Assembly (NCBI RefSeq): GCF_003641205.1
Contig: NZ_CP032762.1
Location: forward strand, 1,240,001-1,304,000
Source of the DNA: Rhodococcus sp. P1Y
GTDB lineage: Bacteria > Actinomycetota > Actinomycetes > Mycobacteriales > Mycobacteriaceae
Reading direction: 5' to 3'
DNA: 64,000 nucleotides
The translations under genes were made by a program, and so were the position numbers. Positions 1-9,685 of this stretch are shown here, piece after piece (position 1 is the first letter of the stretch; every line of letters begins with the position of its first letter). Under the pieces are notes generated by a model. That model did no database searches. It was not told the DNA's origin and saw nothing but the letters and a program-made list of their open reading frames with translations.

Positions 1-1913
1 GAATGAGCCGTACCTATACGCACCGCATCAGTTGTGCTCTCCCCCTTCTCTCGGGCCTCGACCATGCGCGAGAGCAGGAAAACCTCGTAGTCCGTGGACA
101 ATCCGAACACGATCGCACCGATCAGCAGAAGTATCATCGCCATGATCGGCCCCGGCGTGAAGTTCATCAGGCTCGCACCGTGGCCGTCGATGAAGATCCA
201 GGTCAGAATCCCCATGGTCGCGCCGAGGCCGAGCGCGGTCATCAGTACGGCCTTGATCGGCAACACCAGCGATCCGAACGTCAGGAACATCAACAGTGTC
301 ACAACCAATACGACGAGCAACGCAGTCAAGGGCAGTCGATCCTCGAGCGCGGCGATCGAATCGAATTCGATGGCAGGGGTACCGGTGACGGATACCGTTG
401 CGCCGTCGGGGATGTCGATACCACGGAGATATTCGATGGCCTCGGAGGAGTCGTTTCGATCCTCCAGTCCAGCCTTGAAGACGATGATTCCGTCTTTGCT
501 CGAGCCCTCCGGTGCGAACTTCTCGACCAGGCCGGGAGCCTGATTCGCCTGGGCGGTGATCTGGCCCAGGGACGCACCCTGAGCGCCCTCGATGACCAAC
601 TTGAGGGGTTCGGTGCGCTGACCGGGGAAGAGTTCGTCGAACTGAGCTTGAGCGACGCGTGTCGGGTTGTCGGGCGGGAGGTACGTCTCGTTGATGCCAC
701 CGAACTCGATCTTGCCCACCGGAAGCGTCAGAACCAGCAACCCGAGAACGATTGCGATCGCGACCTTGACCGGCCTGCGCATCACCCAGCCGGTCAGCTT
801 GCCCCACATGCCGTTCTCGATCTCGGACGACGACTTGGTCTTGCGCATGAACTTCAGTCCGAGCGCATCCACCCGGGCGCCGAGAATGGCCAGCAGGGCG
901 GGCAGAACCGTCACGGCGGTCAGTGCAGCCAGTGCGACGGTCGCAATGGACCCGTACGCAACCGATTTGAGGAAACCGTGGGGAAACAGCAGTAGCCCGC
1001 CGAGACTCGCGACGATCATCGTCGCCGAGAACACCACCGTTCGGCCGGCCGTCATTACGGAGCGTCGCACCGCTTCTTTCGTCGACCGTCCGTCGCCCAG
1101 TTCCTCTCGGAATCGCGACACGATGAAGAGTCCGTAGTCGATCGCGAGTCCGAGACCGACCATGGACACCACCGGTGCGACGAAGGTATTGACCTCGGTG
1201 AAATTGGTGAAGAGCCGCACGATTCCGTTGGCTCCGACCACGGTGAGGCCACCGACGACGAGGGGGAGTGCGGCCGCGACGACGCCGCCGAAAACGAAGA
1301 ACAGAAGCACCGCCACAGCAGGAATCGCGAGGATCTCCATGCGGTGGATGTCCTCGGACATGGTCGACTGCAGTGCCCCGGCGACGGCTTGTAGCCCGGC
1401 GACCTGGACGTCACCGCCCTGCCCCTCGATGGCGGGGACGTAGAAGGCGTCCTTGACGTCCTGAAAGTTGTTGGTCAGTTGCGTGTCGTTGTCGCCCACG
1501 ATCGCGATGCTGGCAATCGCATTGCGCTTGTCCTCGGTGGCCAGCGCTGCTGCGCTCACAACCCCGTCCACCTTGAAGTACGTACCGTTGATCTTCGAGA
1601 TCTGGTCGGGATGGTCGGCGACGAGGGACTCGAGGCTTTCGACCACAGCAGCGGTGAAGTCGGAATCGTCGACAGTTTTGCCCTCGGGCGCGGTGTACAG
1701 CACGATCACGTCGCCTTGAGCGTCCCGGCCGAACGTTCTGTCGGCGAGGTCGGCGGCCTCCACCGACTGCGAACCGGGATCGTCGAAGCCGCCCTGGCTC
1801 AGATGATTCTCGAAGCCGACCCCGTACGCAGCCATGGCCAGCAGACCCGCAACCATGATGCCCAGCACCGTGTAGCGCCATCGGTGGACCAAATCTCCCC
1901 AGGTGGCGAACAC
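1..1913 (-). CDS. MmpL3-like RND transporter, first tandem copy (C-terminus beyond window)
   Basis: About 637 N-terminal residues are visible; the rest lies left of base 1. The GTG start at 1913 has a GAGGAG ribosome site nine bases upstream and begins VFATWGDLVHRWRYTV, aligning without gaps with the N-terminus of the next gene. Both Asp-Tyr pairs of MmpL3 proton-relay helices are present (GLAIDYGLF near 1140 and FGLSTDYEVF near 95 on the complement). MmpL3-type pumps flip trehalose monomycolate across the inner membrane. N-terminal identity with the downstream paralogue is roughly 70 percent by eye, so this is a tandem duplication rather than an unrelated MmpL. It lies 201 bp downstream of its paralogue on the same strand; I see no clear terminator in that gap. 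Which copy carries the essential function cannot be told from sequence. Confidence 0.9.
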   Translation of the reverse strand, partial: MFATWGDLVHRWRYTVLGIMVAGLLAMAAYGVGFENHLSQGGFDDPGSQSVEAADLADRTFGRDAQGDVIVLYTAPEGKTVDDSDFTAAVVESLESLVADHPDQISKINGTYFKVDGVVSAAALATEDKRNAIASIAIVGDNDTQLTNNFQDVKDAFYVPAIEGQGGDVQVAGLQAVAGALQSTMSEDIHRMEILAIPAVAVLLFFVFGGVVAAALPLVVGGLTVVGANGIVRLFTNFTEVNTFVAPVVSMVGLGLAIDYGLFIVSRFREELGDGRSTKEAVRRSVMTAGRTVVFSATMIVASLGGLLLFPHGFLKSVAYGSIATVALAALTAVTVLPALLAILGARVDALGLKFMRKTKSSSEIENGMWGKLTGWVMRRPVKVAIAIVLGLLVLTLPVGKIEFGGINETYLPPDNPTRVAQAQFDELFPGQRTEPLKLVIEGAQGASLGQITAQANQAPGLVEKFAPEGSSKDGIIVFKAGLEDRNDSSEAIEYLRGIDIPDGATVSVTGTPAIEFDSIAALEDRLPLTALLVVLVVTLLMFLTFGSLVLPIKAVLMTALGLGATMGILTWIFIDGHGASLMNFTPGPIMAMILLLIGAIVFGLSTDYEVFLLSRMVEAREKGESTTDAVRIGTAH

Positions 1914-2114
1914 TCGCGACTGCTCCTCGATGTAATCGATCTTGTTGTCGAAACGGGACGGCCCTCAAGGCCAACGGGCGGGGGACGAGCTGCGTTCCGT
2001 GCCCGGCTTGTGACTCGAGACAACGTCCAACGACGGAGGTGTGTCGATTGCACAGCTACACCAGGTCGTCGACCCCCCGACGGCTAATGCTGGGATCGAC
2101 GGTTCCGAGAGCCG

Positions 2115-5100
2115 CTACTTGTTCCGTTCGCGTGCGAGCAGCTCGCTCACGCTCAACGCCTGGCGTCCGTCGCCGCCGCGGTGGCGTCCGCTGTCGGTGT
2201 CGTCCTGCTCGGCAGCCCGGCGCGACGAACGAGTCGAACCCGGTTCCGGTACGGGCGCGTCCGAACGTTGCTGGTTCGGCTCGTCCTCGGGACCTGGCGT
2301 GCGTGGTGCGTTTCTGGTCGAGATGTCGTAGCGGGCGCGTGGCGCACTCGACGGGCGTGGCTGTTGTGGCGATCCGGTCGTGTTCTCACCAGCGGCTGCG
2401 GTTCGAGCAGGACTGTTCGAGTCCTGTGAGTATCCCCGAATTCCTCCGGGTCTCGGGCCGCTCGCGCCGGAACCGTTCGCCGGAACCGTGCTGCTGGGGT
2501 TGCCGTTCGTGCGCTCCGAGCCATTGGAGCCGTGTGTGCCGTTGTTGGTGGGGATGACCGATCCGCCGTTGTACGGAAGGCGCCCGTAGGTCCCGTTCGA
2601 GCCGGAGCCATTCGAACCGCTGCCGTTGCCGTTGGAACCGCTGCCGTTGGAGCCATTCGAGCCGTTGGTGCCGGAACGGCTGCCGTTGGATCCCGAGCCG
2701 TTCGAGACCGAGCCGTTCGGAACCGAGCCGTTCGGAACCGAGGTGCTGGAGCCGCTCGGCGTTCGGTTTTCGGACTCGACATTCGGGCGCTTGGGTTCGG
2801 AACGAGTTGCCTCCGGACGAGCGGGTTCCGAGGGGGTGGGCTCTGGACGTGCAGGCGCCGACGGCGCGCGAAGGTCGGCGAGCCAGCTTTCGATCGACCG
2901 CGGGTCCGGTGCGGACGGGCGATGGCCGTTCGACCTGGCGGGTTCGCGCGTGGGTGGTTGCTGACGCGGAACCGGGGGCGCCGTAGGGGTGGGACGAGCA
3001 GGCTTGGGCCGGGGAGGCACAGCGGCCGGAGGCGTCGAACCGCCGAGGGGCGGTACGTGCGGAGCCGAGACACCGGTGGATGCTGCCGGCGGCGTCGGGA
3101 CTGCCGGTTCTTCGGCCGCGTGTGAGGGCTTACCCGTCGCCGAACGCCGTTCGTCTTCCTTCGCGACGTGTGTCGCGCGGATCGGACCGGATGCAGTCGG
3201 CGCGACGACGGGGATCGGCTCGGTGAGGGGTTCGCTCTGTTTCGGTGTCGGTCGCAGCGGCGGTGCGACCGTAGTGCGCGGAGCCGCGCCCGCCATCGCC
3301 AGTTCGGGAACATCGGCGGGCATGAGCTCGTCTTCGAGAATGGTTTCACCGAGCCCGAGCTTGCGTTGGATTCGCTTCATCCACGCTGGAGCCCACCAGC
3401 AATCGTCGCCGAGCAGTTTCATCGTCGCGGGCACCAGGAACATACGGATCAGGGTGGCGTCGATGATGAGCGCCGCGATCATGCCGTACGCGATGTATTT
3501 CATCATCACCAAGTCCGAGAATGCGAAGGCACCGGTGACGACGATGAGGATCAGAGCGGCCGCGGTGATGATGCGTCCGGTGTGCGACGTGCCGACGCGA
3601 ATGGCCTCACTGGTGCTCGCGCCTTTTTCGCGCGCCTCGACCATGCGAGAAAGGAGGAATACCTCGTAGTCGGTCGACAATCCGAACACGATCGAGATGA
3701 TCAGCACCAAGACAGGTGCCATGATCGGCCCAGGGGTGAAGTTCATGAAGCTCGAGCCGTTGCCGTCGATGAATATCCACGTCAGGATTCCCATCGTCGC
3801 GCCGAGGCCGAGCGTCGTCATGAGGACGGCCTTGATCGGCAACACCAACGATCCGAACGTCAGGAACATCAGCAGAGTCACGACGAGAACGACGAGTAAC
3901 GCCATCAGCGGCAGATTGTCGATCAGAGCGGCAATCGAGTCCTGTTCGATCACCGGGGTACCGGTGATCTGCACGGTCGCGCCATCGGGGACGTCGATGC
4001 TGCGGAGATAGTCGATTGCCGGTTTGGAGTCGTTGCGGTCGACGAGGCCTGCCTTGAAGACGATGATGCCGTCTTTACTGGCGCCGTTCGGCGAGAACTT
4101 CTCGATCAGACCGGGCGCCTGATTGAGCTGGCTGGTGATAGCAGCGAGATTGGAGCCCTGCGCGTTCTGGATGACGGCCTTGATCGGCTCGGTGCGCTGA
4201 CCGGGGAACAGGGTGTCGAACTCGCCCTGCGCCTCACGCGTGACATTGTCGGGCGGCAGGTACGTCTCGTTGATACCGCCGAACTTGATGTTGCCCACGG
4301 GCAGCGTCAGAAGTACGAGGCCGAGAACGATGGGAATGGTCACCTTGAGCGGGTTGCGCATGACCCAACGGGTCAGCTTGCCCCACATTCCGTTCTCGAT
4401 TTCCTCGGAAGACTTTGTCTTGCGCATGAACTTCAGGCCGAGCGCGTCGACGCGTGGTCCCAGGATTGCGAGCATCGCAGGGAGAATCGTGATTGCGGTC
4501 AGTGCTGCGAGAGCCACGGTAGCGATGGAGCCGTATGCGACAGACTTCAAGAAGCCCTGTGGGAAGAGCAACAGTCCGCCGAGGCTGGCGACGATCATCG
4601 TCGCCGAGAAGACGACCGTTCGACCCGCCGTCATGACGGACCGTCGGACAGCCTGCCGGGTGGTGTAGCCGTCGCCGAGTTCCTCTCGGAACCTCGACAC
4701 GATGAACAATCCGTAGTCGATCGCCAAGCCGAGTCCGACGAGTGAGACCACGGGCGCGACGAAGCTGTTCACCTCGGTGAAGTTGGTGAAAACCTTGACG
4801 ATGCCATTGGCGCCGACCACGGTCAGACCGCCGACGATCAACGGCAGTGCGGCGGCGACGATGCCGCCGAAGATGAAGAACAACAAGATTGCAACGGCTG
4901 GAATGGCAAGCAGTTCCATGCGGTGGATATCGCCGGCCATCGTCGACTGCAACGCGCCCGCGACGGCTTGTAGACCGGTGACCTGTACATCGACACCGTC
5001 GATGTAGAAGACGTCCTTGACGGCCTGGAAATTGTTCGTCAGCTGGGTGTCGTTGTCCCCGAGTATTGCGATACTCGCGATCGCGTGGGTGCGATCGGCG

Positions 5101-5477
5101 GTGGCGAGTGCCGGTGCACTGACCACGCCGTCGACCTTGAAGTACGTGCCGTTGATCTTCTCGATCTGATCGGGGTTGTTCGCGACGAGGTTGTTGAGGC
5201 TGTCGGTGACCTTCGCGTTGAACTCCGGGTCGTCGACGGTTTTGCCCTCGGGGGCGGTGTACAGCGCGATGACGTCGCCCTGCTTGTCACGTCCGAAGGT
5301 CTGGTCGGCGAGTCGCGCTGCCTCCACCGATTCCGAGCCGGGGTCGTCCCAGCCGCTCTGGCTCAGATGGTCGTTCAGATCGAGTCCGTACGCTGCGAAG
5401 CCCAAAAGGGCAGCCACCATCACGCCGATGACGGTGAACCGCAAGCGGTAGACGAGATCTCCCCATCTGGCGAACAC
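2115..5477 (-). CDS. mmpL3: MmpL3 trehalose monomycolate transporter with long low-complexity C-terminal tail
   Basis: This 1120-residue RND-superfamily protein is the likely orthologue of M. tuberculosis MmpL3, the inner-membrane exporter of trehalose monomycolate for mycolate assembly. It has the MmpL plan: one TM helix, a periplasmic domain, five TM helices, and a second repeat of the same. The proton-relay motifs LGLAIDYGLF (about 250) and FGLSTDYEVF (about 620) are intact. After about residue 720 comes a roughly 400-residue cytoplasmic tail rich in Pro, Ser and Arg; its stretch at about 900-965 is built of Asn-Gly-Ser repeats (bases 2590-2770). The GTG start directly abuts the TAA of the upstream NYN gene, with AAGGAG eight bases upstream. 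The gene order mmpL3, NYN gene, trmB matches Rv0206c-Rv0208c. Confidence 0.95.
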   Translation of the reverse strand: MFARWGDLVYRLRFTVIGVMVAALLGFAAYGLDLNDHLSQSGWDDPGSESVEAARLADQTFGRDKQGDVIALYTAPEGKTVDDPEFNAKVTDSLNNLVANNPDQIEKINGTYFKVDGVVSAPALATADRTHAIASIAILGDNDTQLTNNFQAVKDVFYIDGVDVQVTGLQAVAGALQSTMAGDIHRMELLAIPAVAILLFFIFGGIVAAALPLIVGGLTVVGANGIVKVFTNFTEVNSFVAPVVSLVGLGLAIDYGLFIVSRFREELGDGYTTRQAVRRSVMTAGRTVVFSATMIVASLGGLLLFPQGFLKSVAYGSIATVALAALTAITILPAMLAILGPRVDALGLKFMRKTKSSEEIENGMWGKLTRWVMRNPLKVTIPIVLGLVLLTLPVGNIKFGGINETYLPPDNVTREAQGEFDTLFPGQRTEPIKAVIQNAQGSNLAAITSQLNQAPGLIEKFSPNGASKDGIIVFKAGLVDRNDSKPAIDYLRSIDVPDGATVQITGTPVIEQDSIAALIDNLPLMALLVVLVVTLLMFLTFGSLVLPIKAVLMTTLGLGATMGILTWIFIDGNGSSFMNFTPGPIMAPVLVLIISIVFGLSTDYEVFLLSRMVEAREKGASTSEAIRVGTSHTGRIITAAALILIVVTGAFAFSDLVMMKYIAYGMIAALIIDATLIRMFLVPATMKLLGDDCWWAPAWMKRIQRKLGLGETILEDELMPADVPELAMAGAAPRTTVAPPLRPTPKQSEPLTEPIPVVAPTASGPIRATHVAKEDERRSATGKPSHAAEEPAVPTPPAASTGVSAPHVPPLGGSTPPAAVPPRPKPARPTPTAPPVPRQQPPTREPARSNGHRPSAPDPRSIESWLADLRAPSAPARPEPTPSEPARPEATRSEPKRPNVESENRTPSGSSTSVPNGSVPNGSVSNGSGSNGSRSGTNGSNGSNGSGSNGNGSGSNGSGSNGTYGRLPYNGGSVIPTNNGTHGSNGSERTNGNPSSTVPANGSGASGPRPGGIRGYSQDSNSPARTAAAGENTTGSPQQPRPSSAPRARYDISTRNAPRTPGPEDEPNQQRSDAPVPEPGSTRSSRRAAEQDDTDSGRHRGGDGRQALSVSELLARERNK

Positions 5478-6203
5478 TTAAGAAACTCCTTGGCGCCCGA
5501 CGAGCAGGGCGGACAGTGGGCGGAACGGCTGCAACCATGCACCCTCGTCCGGTAGCGAGTCCAGGCTCACCCGCGGCAGAGGTTCGCGGAACACGCCGGG
5601 AATGTCCTCCAAATCGAGGAACTCCAGCGTTTCCGACGTGACCGCCCAGCTCGCGTGCTCGCGGAATCCGAGCACCTGAACGGGCACACCAGTTGCAGCG
5701 ATGCTCTCCAGCGGCCCACGGAACGCTTGGCCGTCCGCGGAGGCGACCATGACGCCTGCGAGACCACCACCGTGACCCCGCAGCTCGATGTGGTCCAGCA
5801 TGTCGGCATCGACGTCGCTGTCCTCGTCGACCTTGGGCTTGGCGAACACCGCGAAGCCCACGTTACGCAAAGCCTCGACCCAGGGGCGAACTACATCGGC
5901 ACTACCTGGGGCGATGTTGGTGAATACAGTGGCTTCGGGTTCGAGCGTCGAGCTCTCGCCGGCCGAGAGCTCGGCCGTGCGTTGGAGCAGCCATCGGCCC
6001 AGCGCATCGAATCGAGGTCGGTACGCCGCGGTGGGACGACCACCGAGGATCGCGCCGAGTCCCATGTCGAGATTCGGTGCGTCCCACACGAGCAGAACGC
6101 GCTTGGTGTGTCGAGAATCACTCGTGTCGAGGCCCGTCGTGGCGCCCGAGGAATGAGATGTCGGAGGAACCGCGGTGTCGGTCACGTCTTCGCTGAAGCT
6201 CAT
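5478..6203 (-). CDS. NYN-domain putative RNase (Rv0207c family)
   Basis: This 241-residue protein matches the length and place of Rv0207c (242 residues). The core VLLVWDAPNLDMGLG at about 36-50 has the early acidic residue and Asn of NYN/PIN-like nuclease folds; further acidic residues (PKVDEDSDVDADMLDH) follow near the middle. The family is predicted to act on RNA, but substrate and role are unknown. I chose the ATG at 6203 because it overlaps the trmB stop as ATGA and gives the family length; a longer frame to 6356 would run through trmB. It is probably translationally coupled to trmB, and its TAA abuts the mmpL3 GTG, so all three are likely one transcript. Confidence 0.85.
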   Translation of the reverse strand: MSFSEDVTDTAVPPTSHSSGATTGLDTSDSRHTKRVLLVWDAPNLDMGLGAILGGRPTAAYRPRFDALGRWLLQRTAELSAGESSTLEPEATVFTNIAPGSADVVRPWVEALRNVGFAVFAKPKVDEDSDVDADMLDHIELRGHGGGLAGVMVASADGQAFRGPLESIAATGVPVQVLGFREHASWAVTSETLEFLDLEDIPGVFREPLPRVSLDSLPDEGAWLQPFRPLSALLVGRQGVS

Positions 6204-6958
6204 CGTGGATTCTTCCCCCATATCAGCTCCGTCACCGAGCTGCCGACAAGCTGGGCTTTGCCCTCGAACTTGGTGACGGGCCGCTCGTGTGTCATCGGAG
6301 ATTCCCAGTCGAGAACGGACAATCCGGGCTCGGCGTTCCCTGCTTCGGCGATCCATTCCGCGTACTCGGCATGATCGGTCGCGACGTGGAGCACGCCGCC
6401 GGGCTTCAACCGATCTGCGATCATCGCGAACGTCGGACCCTGCAGCAACCTGCGCTTGTGGTGTCGAACCTTCGGCCAGGGGTCGGGGAAGAACACGCGA
6501 ACACCGGTCAGTGATTCCGAGGTCAACATGTTTTCCAGTACGTCCATCGCGTCACCGCGGAACAGACGGATGTTGTCGATCTCGTCGCGTTCGATCTGCT
6601 GCAAGGTCTGCGCGAGTCCTGGCCGATACACCTCGACGGCCATGAGATTGACGTGCGGTTCGGCCTTCGCCATCGACGTCGTCGCGGTTCCGGTTCCCGA
6701 ACCGATCTCGAGAATGGCCGGTGCCTCACGGCCGAACCATGCGTCGATGTCGACTTTGTCGTCGCCGACGTCACGGCCGATACGTGGCCACAGCGAGTCC
6801 CAGGTCGTCTGCTGAGCGTCGGTGAGAGCACCGCGCCTCGACCGAAAACTGGTCACGCGCGGGTACAGACGAGAGCCCCTTTCGGTGGCCCCCGTATCGC
6901 CCGAGTCGAGGTGCTGGGTGGTGCTTCGTGCGTCGTTCACCGGTCTATTGTCGCCCAT
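6200..6958 (-). CDS. trmB: tRNA (guanine-N7-)-methyltransferase
   Basis: TrmB makes m7G46 in the variable loop of many tRNAs using S-adenosylmethionine. From the chosen ATG the protein is 252 residues. The SAM-binding loop AILEIGSGTG is at 81-90, the family hallmark FFPDPWPK follows in the middle, and TKFE, a conserved substrate-contact motif, is near the C-terminus. It is the Rv0208c orthologue by position. The start is uncertain: ATG 6958 lacks a good ribosome site, GTG 6940 is an alternative, and the open frame continues to 7114. It is the first gene of the trmB-NYN-mmpL3 unit and diverges from the GTPase pair across 169 bp. Confidence 0.93.
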   Translation of the reverse strand: MGDNRPVNDARSTTQHLDSGDTGATERGSRLYPRVTSFRSRRGALTDAQQTTWDSLWPRIGRDVGDDKVDIDAWFGREAPAILEIGSGTGTATTSMAKAEPHVNLMAVEVYRPGLAQTLQQIERDEIDNIRLFRGDAMDVLENMLTSESLTGVRVFFPDPWPKVRHHKRRLLQGPTFAMIADRLKPGGVLHVATDHAEYAEWIAEAGNAEPGLSVLDWESPMTHERPVTKFEGKAQLVGSSVTELIWGKNPR

Positions 6959-7127
6959 CGAGCGAGTGTGTGACAGGTGGGTCTCGAGTTGAAGTTGAGA
7001 CTTGTGGTTTCGCCGCAGGCCAGGCGGGTGTGAATCCGGCTCGATGTCGGTGATCTGTGCCAGAATTGCGCAGCGCGACGGGTGGGGGTGACCGGTCGTT
7101 CGGGGTCGGCGCAAGGGGGAAATTCAC

Positions 7128-8132
7128 GTGGACGGTGTCTCGGCGAACAACGTGCGAGCCTTGGCGGTCGCCGAAACCGATCTCGGACGCGCGATCGGCG
7201 CATTGGCGGACCGGTGTTTCGGGTCGGTTCGAGTTCAGGTGTCCGGGCGAACCGGGGTCGGGAAGTCGACGGTCCGATCCGTCCTGGCCGCACACCCCGA
7301 TCTCCGTCTGGACGGTGTCGACGTAACCGAAGCGGCCTCCATCGACGTGCCCCGATCGCCGGATCCGGTTCTGGACGGCGACGTCGTGATCCACGTAGTG
7401 ACGAGCGGGGCGCAACCGGCCGATCTCGATGTGGTGGCGTCCGCTCGAGAAGTGGTCGCCGTGCTCGCCAAGGCGGACACCATCGATCATCTTCCCGTCG
7501 TCGTCGACAGGCTCTCGGCATCCATGGGGGTCACCGTTCACCCGCTGATGGGGACGGTTGCTGCCAGCGTCCTGCGTGGCCTCCCGGCCTCGTTCGACGC
7601 GCTTCGGCCGTCCGTCGCCGCCATCACCGGCGACATGCTGCTGTCTCCCGAACGTCTCCTTCGAGCCAAACTCCCGACCGCTCGAAGCGCTCGATTGGCT
7701 CTCGTCGAACAGATCGAGATGGGTGGCGTCCGGACTGTCGTAGAGGCGCTGGCCGCCAATCCCTCCGCCGACGACGCGACACTGCGGTTGCTGTTGACCG
7801 ACAGAAGTGGCGCCGACGCCGTTGCACGGGCGGTGCGGCGAGCGGCGCGAAACGTTCGGATCGATCGGCAAGGCCGGCTGCTGCACCGTTTGACCGAGCT
7901 CGCCGGCGAACATCCGGAGGCGGTCGAACTCGAACGCTATCTCGGCTCCGACGAGGTCGTCGTCGCGATCATGCGATCTGCTCTGCGCGCGCTCGGAGAG
8001 AAGGAAGAGCCGAACCCGACACTCGACACCGCGCAGCATTGGCAGACGCGCTGGCGGAGTTCGCGCGAGCCTGCGCAGGCGAGGGCGGCGCTCGCGGTCG
8101 CCCGCGGATACCTAAGGATGCGAACGCGATGA
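7128..8132 (+). CDS. Dynamin-like / P-loop GTPase, first of a coupled pair (Rv0209-like)
   Basis: This 334-residue protein has an intact Walker A motif, GRTGVGKST, at 40-48, and AKAD at about 114-117 in the place of the GTPase G4 motif. The GTG start follows a GGGGGA ribosome site seven bases away. It sits in the Rv0209 position between trmB and pckG. Its stop overlaps the ATG of the next gene as ATGA, so the two products are made together and probably act as a heteromeric pair, as paired bacterial dynamin-like proteins do in membrane remodelling. The membrane role is inferred from family architecture and the partner's membrane segment; no function is established. Confidence 0.8.
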   Translation: MDGVSANNVRALAVAETDLGRAIGALADRCFGSVRVQVSGRTGVGKSTVRSVLAAHPDLRLDGVDVTEAASIDVPRSPDPVLDGDVVIHVVTSGAQPADLDVVASAREVVAVLAKADTIDHLPVVVDRLSASMGVTVHPLMGTVAASVLRGLPASFDALRPSVAAITGDMLLSPERLLRAKLPTARSARLALVEQIEMGGVRTVVEALAANPSADDATLRLLLTDRSGADAVARAVRRAARNVRIDRQGRLLHRLTELAGEHPEAVELERYLGSDEVVVAIMRSALRALGEKEEPNPTLDTAQHWQTRWRSSREPAQARAALAVARGYLRMRTR

Positions 8133-9655
8133 TCGACGTCCCGAGCGACCTGGACAGCGTCGTCAAACGGTGGTTCCCGGCAGGAGTCGACCTCATCGCG
8201 GTGGCCCGAGAGGCGGACCCGGTGGGAGTGTTCGTCACAGGAACGAGTGGGGCAGGGGTGTCGGCGGTCGAGACGGAGTTGGACAGCATTCCGGATTCGT
8301 CGCTGCAGCGAGCACCCGATGCGGAATCGGCCGCAGTCGTCCTGTTCGTGCTCGACGCGTCGGCCCCTCTGGGCCGGGGCGCACTTGCTGCGCTTGCTCC
8401 CGTCCTCGAGTCGACAGCTACCGGAGTGGTCGTCAACAAGATCGATGTCCACCGCAATTGGCGGGACGTTCAGCAATCGGTGTCGAAGTCCGTCGCCGAA
8501 CATGTTCCCCGTGCAGTCGACGTCACGTTCTGGCCCGCCTCGGCCAAACTCGCCGAACGAGCCAGGGCCGCGATCGACCCGAGGATGCGTGTGACGCTCT
8601 ACGAGGAATCCGGAATTCTCGACGTGCACGGATTCGCTGCCAGCGCCATGGCTCGACATCGAGATGTCCTACGTGAGCACAAATACAACGCAGCAGTTCG
8701 GCAGGCGGCCGCGGGAGCCAGGCGCCAGATCGTGGACAAGGCCCGAGCCGTGACGAGCAGTTCGACCACGGCGGGACTGCGTGCCGAGCGCGCGCGACTG
8801 TCGGAGGTGAGGGACCGGACGCGGACCGAACGTGCTGCACTGTTGCGTAGCTCGATGCAGCTGGCTCGTTCGGAGACCGTGCACGATGTCGGCGACACGA
8901 TGCGGCGATTCGCGTCGTGGGCGCGTGAATCCATCGATGCAGCCGGCCGAGTGGAGTTACGGCACCTCCACGAAAACCTCGGTGTCCGGCTCGCGCAGGC
9001 CGTCTCCGACGCCGATCTCCGCGTCGAAGAACGCATCCGGGGCGTCTGCGCGGCTCTCGAATTGCCCGCTCCAGTTTCTGCGCCGCCGACGCCGACCGTC
9101 GAACAATCACCGCCGGGAGTTCGACGCCGCGGTATCGAGGACAAGACGATGATCGTGGTCGGCGCTTCGGCGGGCGTGGGTCTCGGCCGGATCATCGTGT
9201 CGCCGCTGACGATGGTTCCTGCGCTCGACATCGCCACGCTGCCGGTATCTCTGCTGCTCGGGGCGCTGTGTGCGTGGTGGCTCGTTCGATCCCGACAGCT
9301 TGTCGCCGAACGAGCTCACCTGCGGTCGTGGGTCTCCGACGCCGTGGCCTCGGCCAGATCGTCGCTCGAACAGACGACTCTCGCTCGCATCGTGAGCGCA
9401 GAAACAGCCCTGTCCTCAGCCCTCCACGAAACCTCGCGTTCGGCAGCGTCCGCGACCGAGGTCGAACTGGCACGAGTGGAGGAACAGTTGCGCGCTGCCG
9501 CCGAACGCCGGGCCGTCGTGCTGGCCGCATGTGACCGAGATCTTGCATCACTCGATCGGGGTGTGGAGAAATTCGGTGGTCCGATCGGAGTGAGAACACT
9601 TGTCGCGAAAAGTCCGAGTGCGGCGGAACCGCCCGGCCGCCCGGCGCGTCTGTAG
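8129..9655 (+). CDS. Dynamin-like GTPase with degenerate P-loop and membrane segment (Rv0210-like)
   Basis: This 508-residue partner of the preceding GTPase begins at an ATG overlapping its stop (ATGA), with AAGGA about ten bases upstream. The expected P-loop reads GTSGAGVS at about 38-45, so the invariant Lys is replaced by Val, whereas the G4 motif NKID at about 103-106 is intact. A long helical, Arg/Glu-rich region follows, then two hydrophobic stretches at about 340-390 (IIVSPLTMVPALDIATLPV and SLLLGALCAWWLV), then more helix. This is the layout of bacterial dynamin-like proteins with a membrane-inserting paddle. It corresponds in position and size to Rv0210 (492 residues). Confidence 0.8.
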   Translation: MIDVPSDLDSVVKRWFPAGVDLIAVAREADPVGVFVTGTSGAGVSAVETELDSIPDSSLQRAPDAESAAVVLFVLDASAPLGRGALAALAPVLESTATGVVVNKIDVHRNWRDVQQSVSKSVAEHVPRAVDVTFWPASAKLAERARAAIDPRMRVTLYEESGILDVHGFAASAMARHRDVLREHKYNAAVRQAAAGARRQIVDKARAVTSSSTTAGLRAERARLSEVRDRTRTERAALLRSSMQLARSETVHDVGDTMRRFASWARESIDAAGRVELRHLHENLGVRLAQAVSDADLRVEERIRGVCAALELPAPVSAPPTPTVEQSPPGVRRRGIEDKTMIVVGASAGVGLGRIIVSPLTMVPALDIATLPVSLLLGALCAWWLVRSRQLVAERAHLRSWVSDAVASARSSLEQTTLARIVSAETALSSALHETSRSAASATEVELARVEEQLRAAAERRAVVLAACDRDLASLDRGVEKFGGPIGVRTLVAKSPSAAEPPGRPARL

Positions 9656-9685
9656 ATGTAGGTGGCTGAAGGGAGATGTGAGGTG

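Noticed and set aside
3..995. Plus-strand frame at the left edge
   Set aside because: It is antisense to the first mmpL copy, which has conserved transporter motifs.
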